A stretch of DNA of 64,000 nt from Talinum fruticosum (Eukaryota > Streptophyta > Magnoliopsida > Caryophyllales > Talinaceae): NCBI GenBank assembly GCA_021018815.1, contig JAITYX010000048.1, forward strand, positions 2,658,501 to 2,722,500, in the 5' to 3' direction. The notes under the pieces were generated by a model that saw only the letters and a list, made by a program, of their open reading frames with translations, was not told the origin of the DNA and did not search any database. A program made the position numbers and the translations under genes. How positions within the stretch are numbered: position 1 is the stretch's first letter; each line of letters starts with the position of its first letter. Below, piece after piece: positions 1 to 13,181 of this stretch.

Positions 1-161
1 ATATAAAAACTTGCCTCTTTCGTTTATTATATATTTGTTAGAAGTCAAATAAACAGTTGTTTTGTTTATTATATATTTGTTACAAAATCAAATCCATCAA
101 TTGAGATTTGGACTCGTCAAACTAGACAAAATCTTCGATAATGGAAGGGATGGACCAAGTA

Positions 162-1392
162 GGGAAATTTACAGTTAGACTCTTCTTCAATTTTTAATTA
201 CATGGTTGGTGGTGTCCTCTAAAAGACTATAATACCCTCCCTCTCTCTTCTTCCCACTACCTGCCAACTACCACTCTGCCTCTCTCCTCCCTCTTCCTCT
301 CTCTCTCTTTCCCTCTCTGTGAGTCTATCTCTCTCTCCTTCCCCCTCTCTATGCGTCTCTCTCTCCTCCCCCTCTGTGTGTCTCTCCCTCCTCACCTCCT
401 CTCTCTTATATATAAAAATAATTTTACATTTTATAATAAAAATTATTTTTGTTATTAAAAACTTCTTTTAGTATCATAATGTATTTTTTTATTATAAATA
501 AATTTATTTATTTTTTGCACAAAAAATAATATAGTTATTTTTTATCTAATTTTAAATAAAATTTAAATTTTAAGTTTATTATTATAAAATTTAAGAAACT
601 TCTTTTAGTATCATTATGTATTTTTTATTATAAATAAATTTATTTATTTTTGTACAAAAAATAATATATTTTTTAATCTTTTTTAAAAAATTTAAATTTT
701 AAGTTTATTATTATAAAATTTAAAATTTTAATTTTTTCTTATTTTAATTAAAATTATTTTAACTGAAAAAATATAAAAATATTATTTAAATTCTAAACCT
801 TAATTATTCGACTTGAAATATTAAATTAATAAATATAAACATGAACAATCATCCACGGTTAACAATGATGTTATTTTGAGATTAATTTTTATATTATCTA
901 GCATTATTGTCATGAAATTTAAAAAATATAAAATTATTTTTCTGATTGAAATTATTTTGACTAAAAAAATATAAAAATATTATTTAAATTAATAAAATTA
1001 AAAATTTAAATTATTATAAATAAAAATTTTATGATGATAAAATTATTTTTATTTTAAAATGTAAAATTATTTTTACTTTTATTCAAAATTTACTTTTTTT
1101 TTTTTTTGTTTTCCAAAATTTACTTTTATATATAAGAGAGAGGAGGGAGAGAGAGAGACACATAGAGAGGGGGAAGGGAGAGACAGACTGACAGAGAGGG
1201 AAGGAGAGAGAGAGAGACACACATAGAGAGGGGAGGAGAGAGAGAGAGGAAGGGGAGGAGAGAGGGAGAGGGGCTGGCAGATAGTGGGAAGAAGAGAGAG
1301 GGGGTATTATTGTCTTTGAATGGCTTAAATGTAAAAAGTCGCACCAAACATGTAATTAAAAAATTAAAAAGGTACCTGGCTGTAAATTTCCC
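162..1392. mobile_element. Long-TIR foldback MITE (FB1)
   Basis: The left end reads GGGAAATTTACAG and the right end is its reverse complement. The inverted arms run about 250 bp (162-415 and 1128-1392) and include a CT-rich tract on the left that returns as a GA-rich tract on the right. The middle is AT-rich and itself contains near-repeats (around 470-530 and 600-680). No coding capacity is seen; open frames in the CT/GA tracts are compositional. Long arms suggest a Mutator-like or foldback MITE, but I see no good target duplication (9-bp flanks agree at 4 of 9). Confidence 0.65.
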
Positions 1393-3780
1393 TTGAAAAT
1401 AATCGATCTGAATGAAGTATCAACTTGTTAAAAATTAAATCACACTGAACTAAAAAGAATAAACATTAGAATAATAAAAATAGTTAATAAAACATAATAG
1501 AGATTGGACATATATATTAATATTATGAAGAGTAAAACTATTATCAACTTATGAACAATGCTTAATTTAAAAACAAAAAAACAAAAAAAGTTAATAAAAT
1601 TGTATTTTTGTGCTGGAGAAGGTTGGTCTTAGTTACCTCACATATGATCCCGGAGAAGCTCTTAGTCTTTTAGGTAATGCAGAACTAAATTGACGATTTT
1701 CGGTTTGTAATCATTTTGCTGTTTATATACCACCTTTATGACGTCAATTTTTATTGTTTAGAATTATAAGATGGGCCCTAAATATTAAATACTGAAAGAA
1801 AACGAATCTTGCGTGAAGGAAGATGACGTTTGCTTTGATACGACACATAGAAGCCAAACAGATGTATGTCATATATATAAAAGCTTGCATGAATGAGATA
1901 ATAACAGAAGATCTCATAGGTAACCATTTCTAATATATAAGAAATATTGGTGGGTAAAATATTGATTTATAAAATCATTGAGTGAGTTTATAAATTACAA
2001 ATAAATTTGTATATAACTTTTCTTTGTTCAATAATTTTTTCAGTATTTTTTATTAAAAACATAGCATTTCAAGAGTAAATAAGCATTAAACTTTAGAGTA
2101 GACATTTCATGCTATTATTCATCTTTTATTGATTTAGATATCTAAATTATTTTACATTTTTTTCTTATTATTAATTAGTAATACATTGTATATGTGTTAT
2201 TATAATAAGGTGACTGAAAGGTTTTTTATGTATTCATATGCTTAATATAGATTTATTCTATCATTTAAAAACTATTTTTCAAAAATTTAATATTTTATAG
2301 AAGTTTGAATGAAATACAGACGTAAAAAATTTATTCTCGGTGAGAAATTCATGTAAAATAATAAATTGGTAAATATATAATTGGAACATGTAATTTAGTT
2401 AGTAGTTTAAATAAAATTAAACTGATTATTAAGTATATTATTCATATTTATTACTCCCTCTTATAATGGCATTTATATGCATTAAAAATTAATCATTTTT
2501 GTTGGTTACAGGACTTCAACTGGCTAATTTTACTAACAAAATGAAAAATAAACTTTATTCATCTTCCCACCACCATTAGAGAAAATCATGATATTATTAA
2601 ATTAAAATTAATTACTGAAGGGCGAATACTTGACAATAAATATAGGGATTGCTTGATGGGTTTGGACACATTTTGATGTCTTCTCCTTTTCCTTACTATT
2701 AACTTTACAATTTTATTTCGATGACAGAAGCCAAATGGCACTAGGTTGGTTAAGAATAATTTTCTTAATTAATCTCTCCTCTATATTTTCTTTAATCATT
2801 TTGAGAAACATTTTCCTTTTTTTCTCTTTCTGTATTTTCCACTAGGTTTTTATTGAATTTTAATTGCATTATGTAGTATGGAATATTTGTCAACTTCACC
2901 TTTCAGTTGATAATATGAGTAAATTTAAAAAGTTTTACTAAGATTTTCTAATTTTTCTCACTTACAATGAAAAGCCTTCAATATATACCCTGAAAAATTT
3001 AATTGGCTCAAAATTACTTTATTGTTCCGGTTATTCAACTGAGGAAGTAATATTGTTTAATTAGCTGCATTATTTATGTATATATCTGATATCGAACAAT
3101 ATAGTAAGAAAGAGTTTGGAATTTGTACATATTTTTTATTAGACAATATTAGAGTATTTCTCAAGATTTCTTTTTCTCCTAATAACGGCCAGTTTGAATA
3201 TTGAGTACTGTATTGTACATTGTTTATATATTTTAAAAGTCATATTTTATAGGTCGATTAATTTAAGTTTATTTGTCAAATTTTTATAGAGTTGTAATAA
3301 ATTTATTTTCACTATTTATGTCAGAATAATAATTTCAATAGTAACCCAATTTCATTCACACTAGCATAGAGAATCCTTTTAAGTATTATAACAATAAGAG
3401 TGATGGAGATCTTCTCCAGGTGTAAATGAAGTGTCTTTTTATCATTAAAAAATAATAATAATGGAGATTTTAATTTTGTCAACATTTTCTATGTGAACTA
3501 AAGATATTTTATATTTGTTGATTTTATATTTGATTATTCTTCTAATACTTATAACACCTATAAAAATTAACATATATATTATGAAACTTAAACAAATCAA
3601 GAAAACACAACAAATAATATTTGTACATTTTTTAAGAAAAATATTCTAAAAATTTCTTACGTGTAGCACAGGTATAAAAACAAGTGAAAATAAAATGTGG
3701 ATTTTTAAAAAATAAAAAATGGTGACATTTATGATAATAAGGTCTATAAATTCCAACTATCTTATAGTTGTAAATAATTT
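1393..3780. other. Gene-free AT-rich stretch
   Basis: No coding exon, RNA gene or element end is recognisable apart from the dispersed repeat listed at 1612-1765. A TATA-like run near 1870-1880, followed by a splice-donor-like ATAG/GTAACC near 1920, resembles a promoter and 5' leader, but no coding sequence follows. Confidence 0.4.
1612..1765 (+). repeat. Dispersed repeat, inverted partner near 51 kb
   Basis: This stretch matches the reverse complement of 50985-51150. Shared blocks include ATGATCCCGGAGAAGCTCTT, TTTTAGGTA, ATCATTTTGCTGTT and TACCACCTTTATGACGT. A weaker same-family block lies near 39190-39225. The family is not recognised; it could be the end of an element or a duplicated promoter/5' leader. 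Confidence 0.5.
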
Positions 3781-3781
3781 G

Positions 3782-4279
3782 CTGTTTGGCCTGGTTTATA
3801 AAACATTGTTTTTGTTTTTGAAAAACAGTTTTTTAAAAATAGTTTTTGAACAAGTTATGAAACGTTTGGCCGAATTTATATGAAAATATTTTTGAATAAT
3901 TAGCTGTTTGGCTTACTTTTGTTTACACTATTTATTATATTATACTTTGATATTATTTTTTTATTTGCATAATTATTTTTGTACAAGATAATATTTGTTT
4001 ATTTGTTAGAGTAAGAGATAGAGATAAAACAAAATAAGAGAGAGATAAGATAAAGGTGATCGAAAAAATAAAATAACGTTAAAAAAAAGGAGAGAGAAAG
4101 AGAGAGAGAATTGGATTGTTGGTGGTTGTTAGACAATTTTTTAAAAAATTAGAAGAGGAGTTTTTTTTTTTTTTGCCAAAATCAGTTTTGAAAAACAGTT
4201 TTAATTTTTAAAAAATTAGTGTTTGGCCTAATTTTAATTTTTAAAATTCAAAAACAGTTTTAAAATCTAAGCCAAACAT
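3782..4279. mobile_element. MITE with TGTTTGGC-type ends
   Basis: The left end reads CTGTTTGGCCTGG and the right end GCCAAACATT, so the ends are inverted. Internal blocks built on AAAAACAGTTTT also recur in inverted orientation. Non-coding and about 500 bp, this is typical of small hAT or Harbinger-derived MITEs of plants. The exact ends and target duplication are uncertain. Confidence 0.45.
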
Positions 4280-4390
4280 TATGTAAGAAGTCTCTTGTCA
4301 CTAGTGTCTATGCCGCCATGTACTTGTGATCTTTTCCGCCGTGTACAACGAAAAAAACATGCGTTTTTTTTTTTGTTTTGTCAATTCTTT

Positions 4391-4729
4391 TTAATTAATC
4401 TGGACCATTATTGACAAATCAATCTGTACATACAATTCATGATGTTGATACATAAACGCCATGATAACTTTATACAATTGAAGAAAACTGCATCGATCTA
4501 GTTTTAGTCTATAACTGCACCGGTTTAATTTTAGTCTAATCAAAATGATTAATTGCATATATTCCGGGAAAAAATGTTTACCACATATTCGACCCCTAAC
4601 AGTTAATTTTGTATCTGCCATGTTTTTTAGGTAAGGTTTGGTACAAGGTGGACATCTATCCAGGCAATCATAGGTTGGGTCTTTGTGGATAGGAGTACTC
4701 AAACTATTTACCTTGCCTTTATTCAACAT
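4391..4729 (-). CDS. Unrecognised 112-residue reading frame
   Basis: An open frame that I do not recognise. Its middle has a cysteine pattern C-x3-C-x2-C (CLDRCPPC) followed about 25 residues later by another C, then a lysine/arginine- and isoleucine-rich tail. There is no clear signal peptide at the first Met. The surroundings are MITE-rich, AT-rich DNA with no partner gene, so a chance frame or an exon remnant is more likely than a functional peptide. Confidence 0.12.
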   Translation of the reverse strand: MLNKGKVNSLSTPIHKDPTYDCLDRCPPCTKPYLKNMADTKLTVRGRICGKHFFPEYMQLIILIRLKLNRCSYRLKLDRCSFLQLYKVIMAFMYQHHELYVQIDLSIMVQIN

Positions 4730-5460
4730 AGATCATAGTGAATAGTTGCTAAACAAAGTTGAAGTTAAATTAGGTCAATAATTTAACTATTCCCTTAGTC
4801 TTAAGTTAATTATGCCTTTTAAAATTAAAAACTTTATTTTTATAAAATATAAATAAGACTCTCAAATTTAAACAGGAAAAAATAATATAAAACAAATGGA
4901 GTAATAAATAAGGTTTTTGAATTTAAAATGGATAACTAATACATCTAAATTTGACAAAGATAGACTCGTTATGGTCTTTAACGTTGGTGGGAAGAAGCCT
5001 TAAATTTATAAGTGGTTGTGGATTATAAGTATGGTGGGAATGACTGTCTTGATCCCCTATGTTTATACCGCGGACCTTGGTATATATGGACCCAATAACA
5101 TGATATAATTGGAGGCGAGAATCTAATTATTTTTTTCAAGAAAGAAAATGTGGAAGTAGGGAGCAAGTTTTAAAAAATTAAAAAAAACATTATATATGAT
5201 AACTTGGGTTTATAAACCTAATTCTTATATAATTAAACTTGAACCACCATGCTTTGGTGGTTTAAAAAATAAAAATATCTTTTAAACACAAATGCCATAT
5301 TTTCTATTTTCCCATCCTCTCTCTTTTCTCTCTCTATCTCTCTCTTTCTTGATATTTCTTTAAATTTATTCATCAATTTTCATTTTCGGACATTGAGTTG
5401 CTTCGTTTCTTTCTATTCACATACAATTCTATTTTAATTTCATTGCATTCGATCTATTTT

Positions 5461-5785
5461 CACTACTATAGGAATAACTTTTAACTACATGCCTTTTACA
5501 ATGGTGATGAAGAAAATAATAGTAAAAAATGAGACAGTGACATTTTTCTAAAAATCTAGAAAAAAAACTTACTTTAACTATGATTTCTGGACAAATTTGT
5601 AGTAAAAAGTCAATACTAGACCTTTTACTATAGTTTTTCCTAAGAACCATAGTAATAGATATGCCTTTCTACTATGGTTCCGTATAAGAAACATAGTAAT
5701 AGGTCTCGTATTCCAAAAACTTACAATACCTCTGGGCTTTTGGGATGACTTGACCTATTAATTACTATGATTTTTTTATAGTAAT
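5461..5785. mobile_element. Truncated MITE with CACTACTATAG end
   Basis: The left end CACTACTATAGGAATA is a typical plant MITE/CACTA-type terminus. Internal blocks such as CTATGGTTC and ACATAGTAATAG repeat in both orientations. The right end is missing: element C starts directly at 5786, so C may have inserted here, with the remainder possibly the few bases after 25083. Confidence 0.4.
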
Positions 5786-6520
5786 CGTAACATCCCAAAA
5801 CTCACTCTAGGAGTATTACATCGCCATAGTTTCTCAAGAGGAACTCCCAAGACTCATTTAGATGTTGATTTGACTTCCTAATTCCAACTTAAAGGTAATA
5901 AAGGTAATTGTTTGTTTTAGCAAAAGATTTTCTAAAACTTTCGGTAGAGTTCCGTTTGTAATATGATTTATCCCTAGACTTAAAGCCTTAAAACCCCGCA
6001 CAAAAATCATAATATAACCGAACGAGTCACACACTCGAGTACATAACTCAATGGTCACACGCCGAGTCCAATCAATCATACGTTAAAACTTAAAACAATC
6101 TAAATGGTTCATGATACGCTTATTACAAAGTATATGAACTTAAGTACAAGCTACAACACTTAAGAATACATGGAATGCACAACAAGCAACTTGAGTCACT
6201 CAACAAACAAGAAACGTAAAACAAGAAACCGCATGTAGGAGTACAGGATATGCTAAAGTATGAGACACCTCACTCGGGAGTATACTGCGTCACTAGGAAA
6301 GGGAATTTGTGGGAGTGAGCACCAATCCTCTCACCTGAAAGTCTTACACTCTTAAAACGGAAATTCTTTATACATACTAATGATAATAATGAAATCGGTA
6401 AAAGTAGATTAACGTAATACAAATCTAGATACTTTCTAATGAAATCTCCCGAAATCTCTTGCAGCTTAAAGATCATAACATTTCAATCATTCAAAAGCAC
6501 GATTTGCAATCATTAAGAAC
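5786..6520 (-). mobile_element. Element C, left part (old Ty3/gypsy-like LTR)
   Basis: The left end reads CGTAACATCCC, which on the minus strand is a GGGATGTTACG LTR end. The segment around 5850-6085 is the reverse complement of a segment in the leader of element A (13480-13740) and resembles 9950-10110 in element B, which ties the three elements to one lineage. Element A has inserted at 6521 and the rest of C resumes at 21536. No clear target duplication of C remains. Confidence 0.55.
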
Positions 6521-9040
6521 TATAACAACCCGACCCTAAATCACATTATTTAACTTATTAATTACGAGATTTATATAATTGAGCGCGTGCACTTCAATTC
6601 CCTATTTAAATTATTTTTATGTATACGTGTTATGCAGGCGCGAGCAACGAAGTGGCCTTAATAAAAACCTCATAACAATGATTATAAATTACACATATGT
6701 AAACTTCAAAAATTACATGAGTTGGCATATAATTACAAGGTCGCTAATATTACTTTTCGAGCGAACAATTATATTTATAAATTGTAAACATCGTCACTAA
6801 AATTTAACAAAATTTAAAAGTAACAAAAATAACAAATAAATAAATGAATACATACAAATAAACATAAAAAAAAAAAAAGAAGAGACGGTTAAGATCAAAT
6901 TAATCGGGCAATGCAATTTCAATTTCCTCTGTTCCTCCCGTTCCTCTGCTCCTCCCTCCTCTCGCTCTTCCTCGTCTCTCTACCCCTCCCTTCCTCCCCT
7001 GCTTCCTCTTCCTCGCGGCACCTTCTCCGGCCAGCACAGACGAGTGACGCCGGCGGGAGACCGGCGCCGGCCGTCCCTCATCCCTCTCTGTCTCGCTTCC
7101 TCCCTCTCTTGCGCTCTCGCCGTCTCTCTCTTCCTCCCGCTAGGCGCTGCGGGACTCCTCGCCGCGGCCACCTGACGGCCAACCACCAGCCGCAGCGACC
7201 AGCCGGAGTTCGTCGCCGCCTCGCCAAGTGGTTGCCGGTGCAGCTGCCGACCACCACCACCCCTGCTCGACCTCCTCGACTTCTCCTCTTCGAATCGAAG
7301 GTAAACACGCTAAACCTTAAATTATCAAGTTTTTGATTTATTTAGGCAATTGTAACTATAAATTGAAGCATATGACTTAGAAGTATGTGTTGGGTGAATT
7401 TGAAGATCGATTTTGAGAAATTCGAATTGGTGTGGATGGTGGAGTTGTGGCTTTGATGGATTGATTACGTATAAATGCGAAGGAATGTAATTGCTATTGA
7501 GAAATTATAATTTAGAGAATGGAACTAGGGATGTTTTGTTATATAAGGGAGAAATTGGATGGGTTCCGATATTTTGAGGAATAACTAAACCGAGCAAACG
7601 TAGGGCGAGTAAATGTATAAGTGGAACTAGCTAATGTATAAGTGCAGAGGGGCGAGAGAATAGTTCAAATATTAAGCATGCCTAATTGTGATTGCGAATG
7701 TGAATTTTGTGGTGAAAATAATGCTCATGACCTTAAGTTGGTATATGTGTGAATTTTGAGCAATTTGGTTAATTGTGAAGCCTTCCTATGGAAAGGCATT
7801 GGTAGATTAAGTAATCACTAACCGTGGGTTGAATTCGATGAAACAAGGAGTAAAAAAGTTACGTTAGGAATAAGGATCGAAAGATAAGTTGGCCTTGGCA
7901 AACTAATCGAATTAGTTGCATCTAATAATAACAATAATAATGACAATAATAATAATAAAAACATTAACTACGAAATGTTTAGGTACTTGTATATATGTAT
8001 TTTCATTTCCTTGATTTGAATCCATAACGCATTACATCGTGTGAATATCATTGCTTGATCTAATCAACTACTTTAACGAGTACATGCTCAATTAAGATCT
8101 AAACGGAATTAGCGCAAGGGAGTTGAGTAACAAAAATCTTAGTTTAATCGATTACTTAATAAATAAAGAAAATGAATCAAATTGCCAACGATTATACGAA
8201 TTCAAGTATTAAAACTCAAGAAAAACATTATTAACAAGGGGAATCTATTTGAAACGAACGGAGGCCACTTCGGTTGTCGGATAGCTGGTAACTTAAAATT
8301 TTATAAAAGGGGAGAAATAAACATCCTCGGTTCGGTACGTGCATTGCCTGTGCCCTTCGAAAATTCACATGTTTTTATCAAATCTCAATATTTCTCATAT
8401 ATGCAATTAATAATGAATCATTTATGTAACGCCCCCAATACGTAAATACATAAATAAGTAATTAACAGCGGAAGACTTGTAAATTGGAGACGTTACCGCC
8501 GTTTTCGGAATGAAAACGAGGCAAGTTCATTTGAGCAAATTAATTCGAAAAACAATTTATGTAACAATCCAACCCAAAATTTTTTTTCTTTACGTGAAAA
8601 TGAAATTTCAAAATGCCGAGGATCAGTTGGAGAGGAATCAAGAGCCATGAGACCGAAGAAGGCACTAACATGTATGGGGTCAAGACGAACAGTCCGAACA
8701 TTACTTCTCCGACCAACTTTATCTTTTCTTCATCTTTAAACTTTGGGTGTGATTGAGAGGAGTCCGCCATACGCTCGACTTTCTAAAAATTTTAAAATAT
8801 AAAACAATAGACGTGTGAGCTAGAAGCTCGATGACGTTACCGTTATAAAATAAAATTGTGATTTAGATGCTATTAAATCATGCATATCTTAAATCATCTT
8901 TCTTGAATACTCGGCTTGCAAACTTCTCAATTGCCGATTTGCTTTTCCAATTTGGCCAAACTTAGGACCCATACTCGTGAAACAATTAATCATGGAATCC
9001 GACTCCTAGGGTCATTAATCCCCGAGGCGATCGGTCGTGA

Positions 9041-9205
9041 ACTATTGAACAATTAAACGATTAAACGGTTAACAATTGAACGATTAACGATTCCGTGAAC
9101 AATTGAACAATTAACGATTCACGTGCACAATTGAACAATTAACGATTACAGTGCACAATTGAACAATTAACGATTACGTGCACAATTGAACAATTTATGG
9201 TTAAA
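9041..9205. repeat. Minisatellite, ~29-bp unit
   Basis: Units of the form CAATTGAACAATTAACGATT plus ACGTGCA repeat about four times with small changes. It lies inside solo LTR B. Confidence 0.75.
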
Positions 9206-9249
9206 TGCTCGCTAGCGAGCAACGTTGTCCGAGCGTCCCCGGATCAACC

Positions 9250-9405
9250 ATTTACAATTACAATTACAATTACGATTACGATTACGATCACATTCATTCA
9301 TGGATCGTCATACGATTACGATTACGATCACATTCATTCATGGATCGTCACACGATTACGCTTACGATTTCGATTACGATCACATTCATTCATGGATCGC
9401 CATAA
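9250..9405. repeat. GATTAC microsatellite within a longer tandem unit
   Basis: Runs of ATTACA/ATTACG are followed by ATCACATTCATTCATGGATC, and the whole block occurs three times. The open frames seen in all three forward phases are repeat translations, not genes. Confidence 0.8.
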
Positions 9406-12400
9406 CGATTAGTGGGTCCTTTGCATGGCCAAATCATGATAAATTGTGAAACTTATTTATAAATGTAATGAATTGGAAGCACCAACTATTAATCAGTAAA
9501 ACTTTTATTTTTAGTATAAATGTAAAGGCAATAACGTACCTCGGCGTGCCGAACGCTTCAATGGTCGATCGTTTACGCAACACAATTTCAATTCGATTTG
9601 CTTTCCAAAACTAATCTACTTTGTAGATTACTAGTCCTTTAACAACATTTATATGCATTTACAATTACCAAACTTTTACTTTTGCGCGCCTATCTATAAT
9701 GTTTCCTTTTGAGCCCGATATTCATACGTTTCCCGAAATCGGCTATTAATGATATGGTTTGAATTTGTATATAACGATTGATGAGTTTAATTCCCCATTC
9801 TTGTAATATAGCTCAAGTTTGATCTTTTGCTTCTATCACTTCTAGTTTGGGCTTAATGTAGGCTAAACTTAGTTGTACCACTCATTTTATCTAATATGCT
9901 CGGATGTCCTCTTATCTCGTAAACTAGTTATACTTCCTACTTAAGGTGTGGGTTTGGTTTCCCAATTTCCTAAAAATTTTGGCGAGTTTCGTTTGAAATA
10001 TGACCTAACCATTAGGCTAAAAGCCTTAAAACCCGCATAAAATTCACAATAAAACTCAACGAGCCACACGCTTGAAGTATACAACTCAACGGCCACACGC
10101 CGGAGTATATTTACAACCACAAAACCAAGGTTCAAACCGAGTATATAAACCAAGTTACAATCTCGTCAATGTTCTAATTTTCTTGGGCTCATGAACTTTT
10201 CGATTTTTGATTAAGATAAGGGCCTTCATACATGCATATTTATAGCCGAGGTTTCGGTTAAGCGGTTTAATCATAAAAATCCCGATTATCGGGAGATGAC
10301 TCCGTACGATTAATTCTTTTATGAATAGTACCAATAATCGGTTAATGATTTAATGGGTCGTAGACGTAATAGTGAAACTCATCAATATTTTAACATGTTG
10401 ACATTTAAATACTTCGAAAAGTGCATGACGAACGTACTCGAGGTAGTTGATCATTTTCCTTCGAGTATTGTTTTTCGTTATTTCCTTCGATCATGTCCAT
10501 TTCCATCGATTTTCTGTTTTCAGGAAGTAATTTGATTTATGCATTAATAAACTCGATAGCTACTCTCTATTTATGCAAACTTTTCACATTTGACTTCCTC
10601 TAATTCCCCACTTATTACCCAAATTCATTTGAATTTCTAACTTCCTTTAATTTACGTAAATTTCTTTTCCCCCTCCTCCTCCTACTCAATCCAACATTCG
10701 AATTTTCCTTTCAAGCCAAGTCTCAATCTAAGTCATTTGTCGAATCCTCGCAAAGATCATTGTACATTGAATTATTCTTGTCATTTCACCACCATATCAC
10801 TTATTATCACCAAATTACTAACTTCACCAAAGTCTCTCAATTTCAATAAAGTTTCCAAGTATAATCCAATTTCATTTTTTTTATCAAGCTTAACATAACC
10901 TAACTTTTAATCACTTTCCCATGACCATATATATATCTTCCCATTCACTCTCTACATTTCAAATTAATTCGCAATTGTACAATTAAACTAAGACTCAATT
11001 ACTTTAATTTACTCAAGTTTAGCACACATACAAACAAATAAATTCAATCCTCCATCAATCTTCAACGTCTCATTTACACATTCTTGAAACCAACTCCCGA
11101 AATTATATATACGCTCATATTTCAATCATGCTCAATATTTTTCTTCCAATTCTTCCAGCACCAAGCAATTCATTCATATTCATATAAACCTTAAACAAGC
11201 ACATTAACAATTATAAATAAACCCAAATCAATTTCCAATTCCATATCCACACATATTAAACCCTAATCCAATTTCAATTTTTCCCACAATTCCTTCACTT
11301 CCACCATAATTAATTCACAATTCACATATACTTGCCTAATTACTCAATAATAACATAAATTTGTGATAAAATTTACTTACAAATTAAGGATTGGAGGTAT
11401 AACTCAAATTGGGTTGAATGTAAAGTTGGATGGTGGTGGCTCGATGGTGGCTCGGTGGTGGGCACCCGGCGGCTCAGGCAGTGAATTGAGGGGTCGGTTG
11501 GCGGCGTCAGGCGCCGGCGGAGGCAAGAGGTGGCGGCAGGCCAGACCCGGCGGTGGCAGCAGCAGCAGGGGCAGAACAGCCCCTGCTCGCGACAGACAAC
11601 GAGAGGGGAAGAGAGGGGATTGGCGGCAGCAAGGTGGCAGCCAGGGTCGGCGACGGCCTTCCGGTGGTGGCCAGAGGCGACGGCCTTCCGGTGGTGGCCA
11701 GAGGCGCCGGCGATGGCTTGGTGGCGGTGGCAGCAGGGGGCATGACAGCCCCTGTTTGGCGCAGAGCAGAGCGAAGAGGAGGGAGATGGAGATGTCAGGG
11801 TAGCGGCCAGGGGTGTCGCCGGCGGCTGGGTGGCGGTTGCAGGTCCGGCCGATGACTGGCCGGTGGCCGGCGACAGAGCAGCAGCAGGGGCAGAGGGAGA
11901 AGAGAGGAAGGAGAGGTGGGAGAGAAGATAGAATGTGTTAGCTTGTCTTGCAATCCCTTGCTTCACTGATATATTTTGGACGATGCTCCTAGAATCTGCT
12001 TCTCCCTCTTTTTTTTATTTTTTTTATCCTTTACTATTAATTTATCACATAGTTAAGTATATATCACACATTTGGCTAAATTTTATTTGCTGTTATAACA
12101 ATTTCAATTTTATATATTGTTTTATTTTGTTTCTTTTTACTTATTAATTTAATTTATTCAAATTTGGAATAAATCATTCGAACACATATATATATACATT
12201 TCACAAGTACAAATGTAAATTTGTACGAATTACCCTTATTATTTGCGATTATCAAATTTGTTCGCATCTTTTATTTCAGTTTCGTATTTTGCGCGGTTCA
12301 AAGCTCTTAAATAATATTAAGACGATAAAATGCAAAATTAATTACGATTAAGTTTCGGGGTGTTACAATTTACAAGGCAAGTTTTGTCACCTAATTAAGT

Positions 12401-13168
12401 GGTCCCCGCCCAATTATCAATTACCAACGGCTTAGGCCCGCCAATTATACCCGCGCGCTGCGTCAACTCGGGTTATCGATCGGCTCGGGGGTGACACCTG
12501 CTCAACGATCGTATCAATTACCAAGGGGTTCCACTTCCGAGATAATAACCGGTAAACAATTTTACTTATATTCTCTCCCCGATTTCAAACTAAAATGAAT
12601 TGAAATGCGCCCGCTCAATCAAAATATTCTTCAAGTTATTTTACGAGTGCGGGAATGTTCGTGCTGAGTTTCGACTTACTCTTCCAAATATTTTACTTGT
12701 TTTTGTTTTAGGAAGAAGCATCGGTGAACAATCAACCACTTACTAAGTCCGACAAAGGCAAACCCTAGCCAGCCACGTGGCATTCGCAAATACGAAGGTA
12801 CATAGACGCTCACGGTGATTTTACCTTCAACCAGGGTTAGGTATGGCCTTGTGAATTGTTGTACGTTGTATATTATTCCGTGGATTAGACAAAAGTCTAG
12901 GTTGTATAAATATTATGTTGCTAAACCGAGTAAACTATATTTTGGGATGATTTAGCTACTTGGGTAGTAAGTAGTTACTCTTAACGAGGATCATTGGGAA
13001 TATAACGGTGGATGCACAAATTGTAGTTCATTTCATTTCAATTATTTAGCCTTGTCCTATTTTTAGGACGACGGTAACGTCTTCGATTGTTACCTTCCGT
13101 TGCGACCTTACGTAATAGTCCCTAATGAAGGGATTATTAAGTAATGGTGATTGAGGGCGTTACGGTTG

Positions 13169-13181
13169 TGGTATCGGAGCC
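13169..13181 (+). promoter_or_regulatory. Primer-binding site of element A (initiator Met tRNA)
   Basis: TGGTATCGGAGCC lies four bases after the 5' LTR end. It differs at one position from the usual plant Met-tRNA primer site TGGTATCAGAGCC. This sets the LTR boundary and the plus orientation. Confidence 0.85.

Larger units (their letters stand above)
8425..12367 (-). mobile_element. Element B: solo LTR, 3.9 kb
   Basis: Starts TGTAACGCCCCC and ends GGGGTGTTACA, flanked on both sides by the 5-bp duplication attta (8420-8424, 12368-12372). The empty site is preserved in the 3' LTR of A near 20735-20750. No reverse transcriptase, integrase or primer-binding site is visible, so it reads as a solo LTR. 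Minus orientation is inferred because its GC-rich block (11400-11960) lies near the 12367 end, as in the LTR of A. It holds two minisatellites. Open frames in 11363-11966 follow the GC-rich composition and are not genes. Confidence 0.75.
6521..13164 (+). repeat. 5' LTR of element A, split by element B
   Basis: About 2.7 kb of LTR once element B (8425-12367) and its target duplication are removed. Over the first ~340 bases it differs from the 3' LTR at only a handful of positions. A GC-rich, CT-rich block at 6911-7290 is the likely promoter/leader of the element; its open frames on both strands are not genes. The LTR resumes at 12373 and ends GAGGGCGTTACG. Confidence 0.85.

Noticed and set aside
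6911..7336. 141-codon frame starting MQFQFPLFLPFLC
   Set aside because: It lies in the GC-rich block of the 5' LTR of element A and is repeated with indels in the 3' LTR (19244 on). It is leader or promoter sequence, not a gene.
9250..9405. GATTACG arrays considered as telomere-like repeats or a CRISPR-like array
   Set aside because: A hexamer microsatellite in a three-copy tandem unit inside an LTR. The motif is not telomeric and there are no unique spacers.
11363..11966. Overlapping Gly/Arg- and Ala/Pro-rich frames on both strands
   Set aside because: They lie in the GC-rich part of solo LTR B with short tandem duplications (GACGGCCTTCCGGTGGTGGC twice). Compositional.
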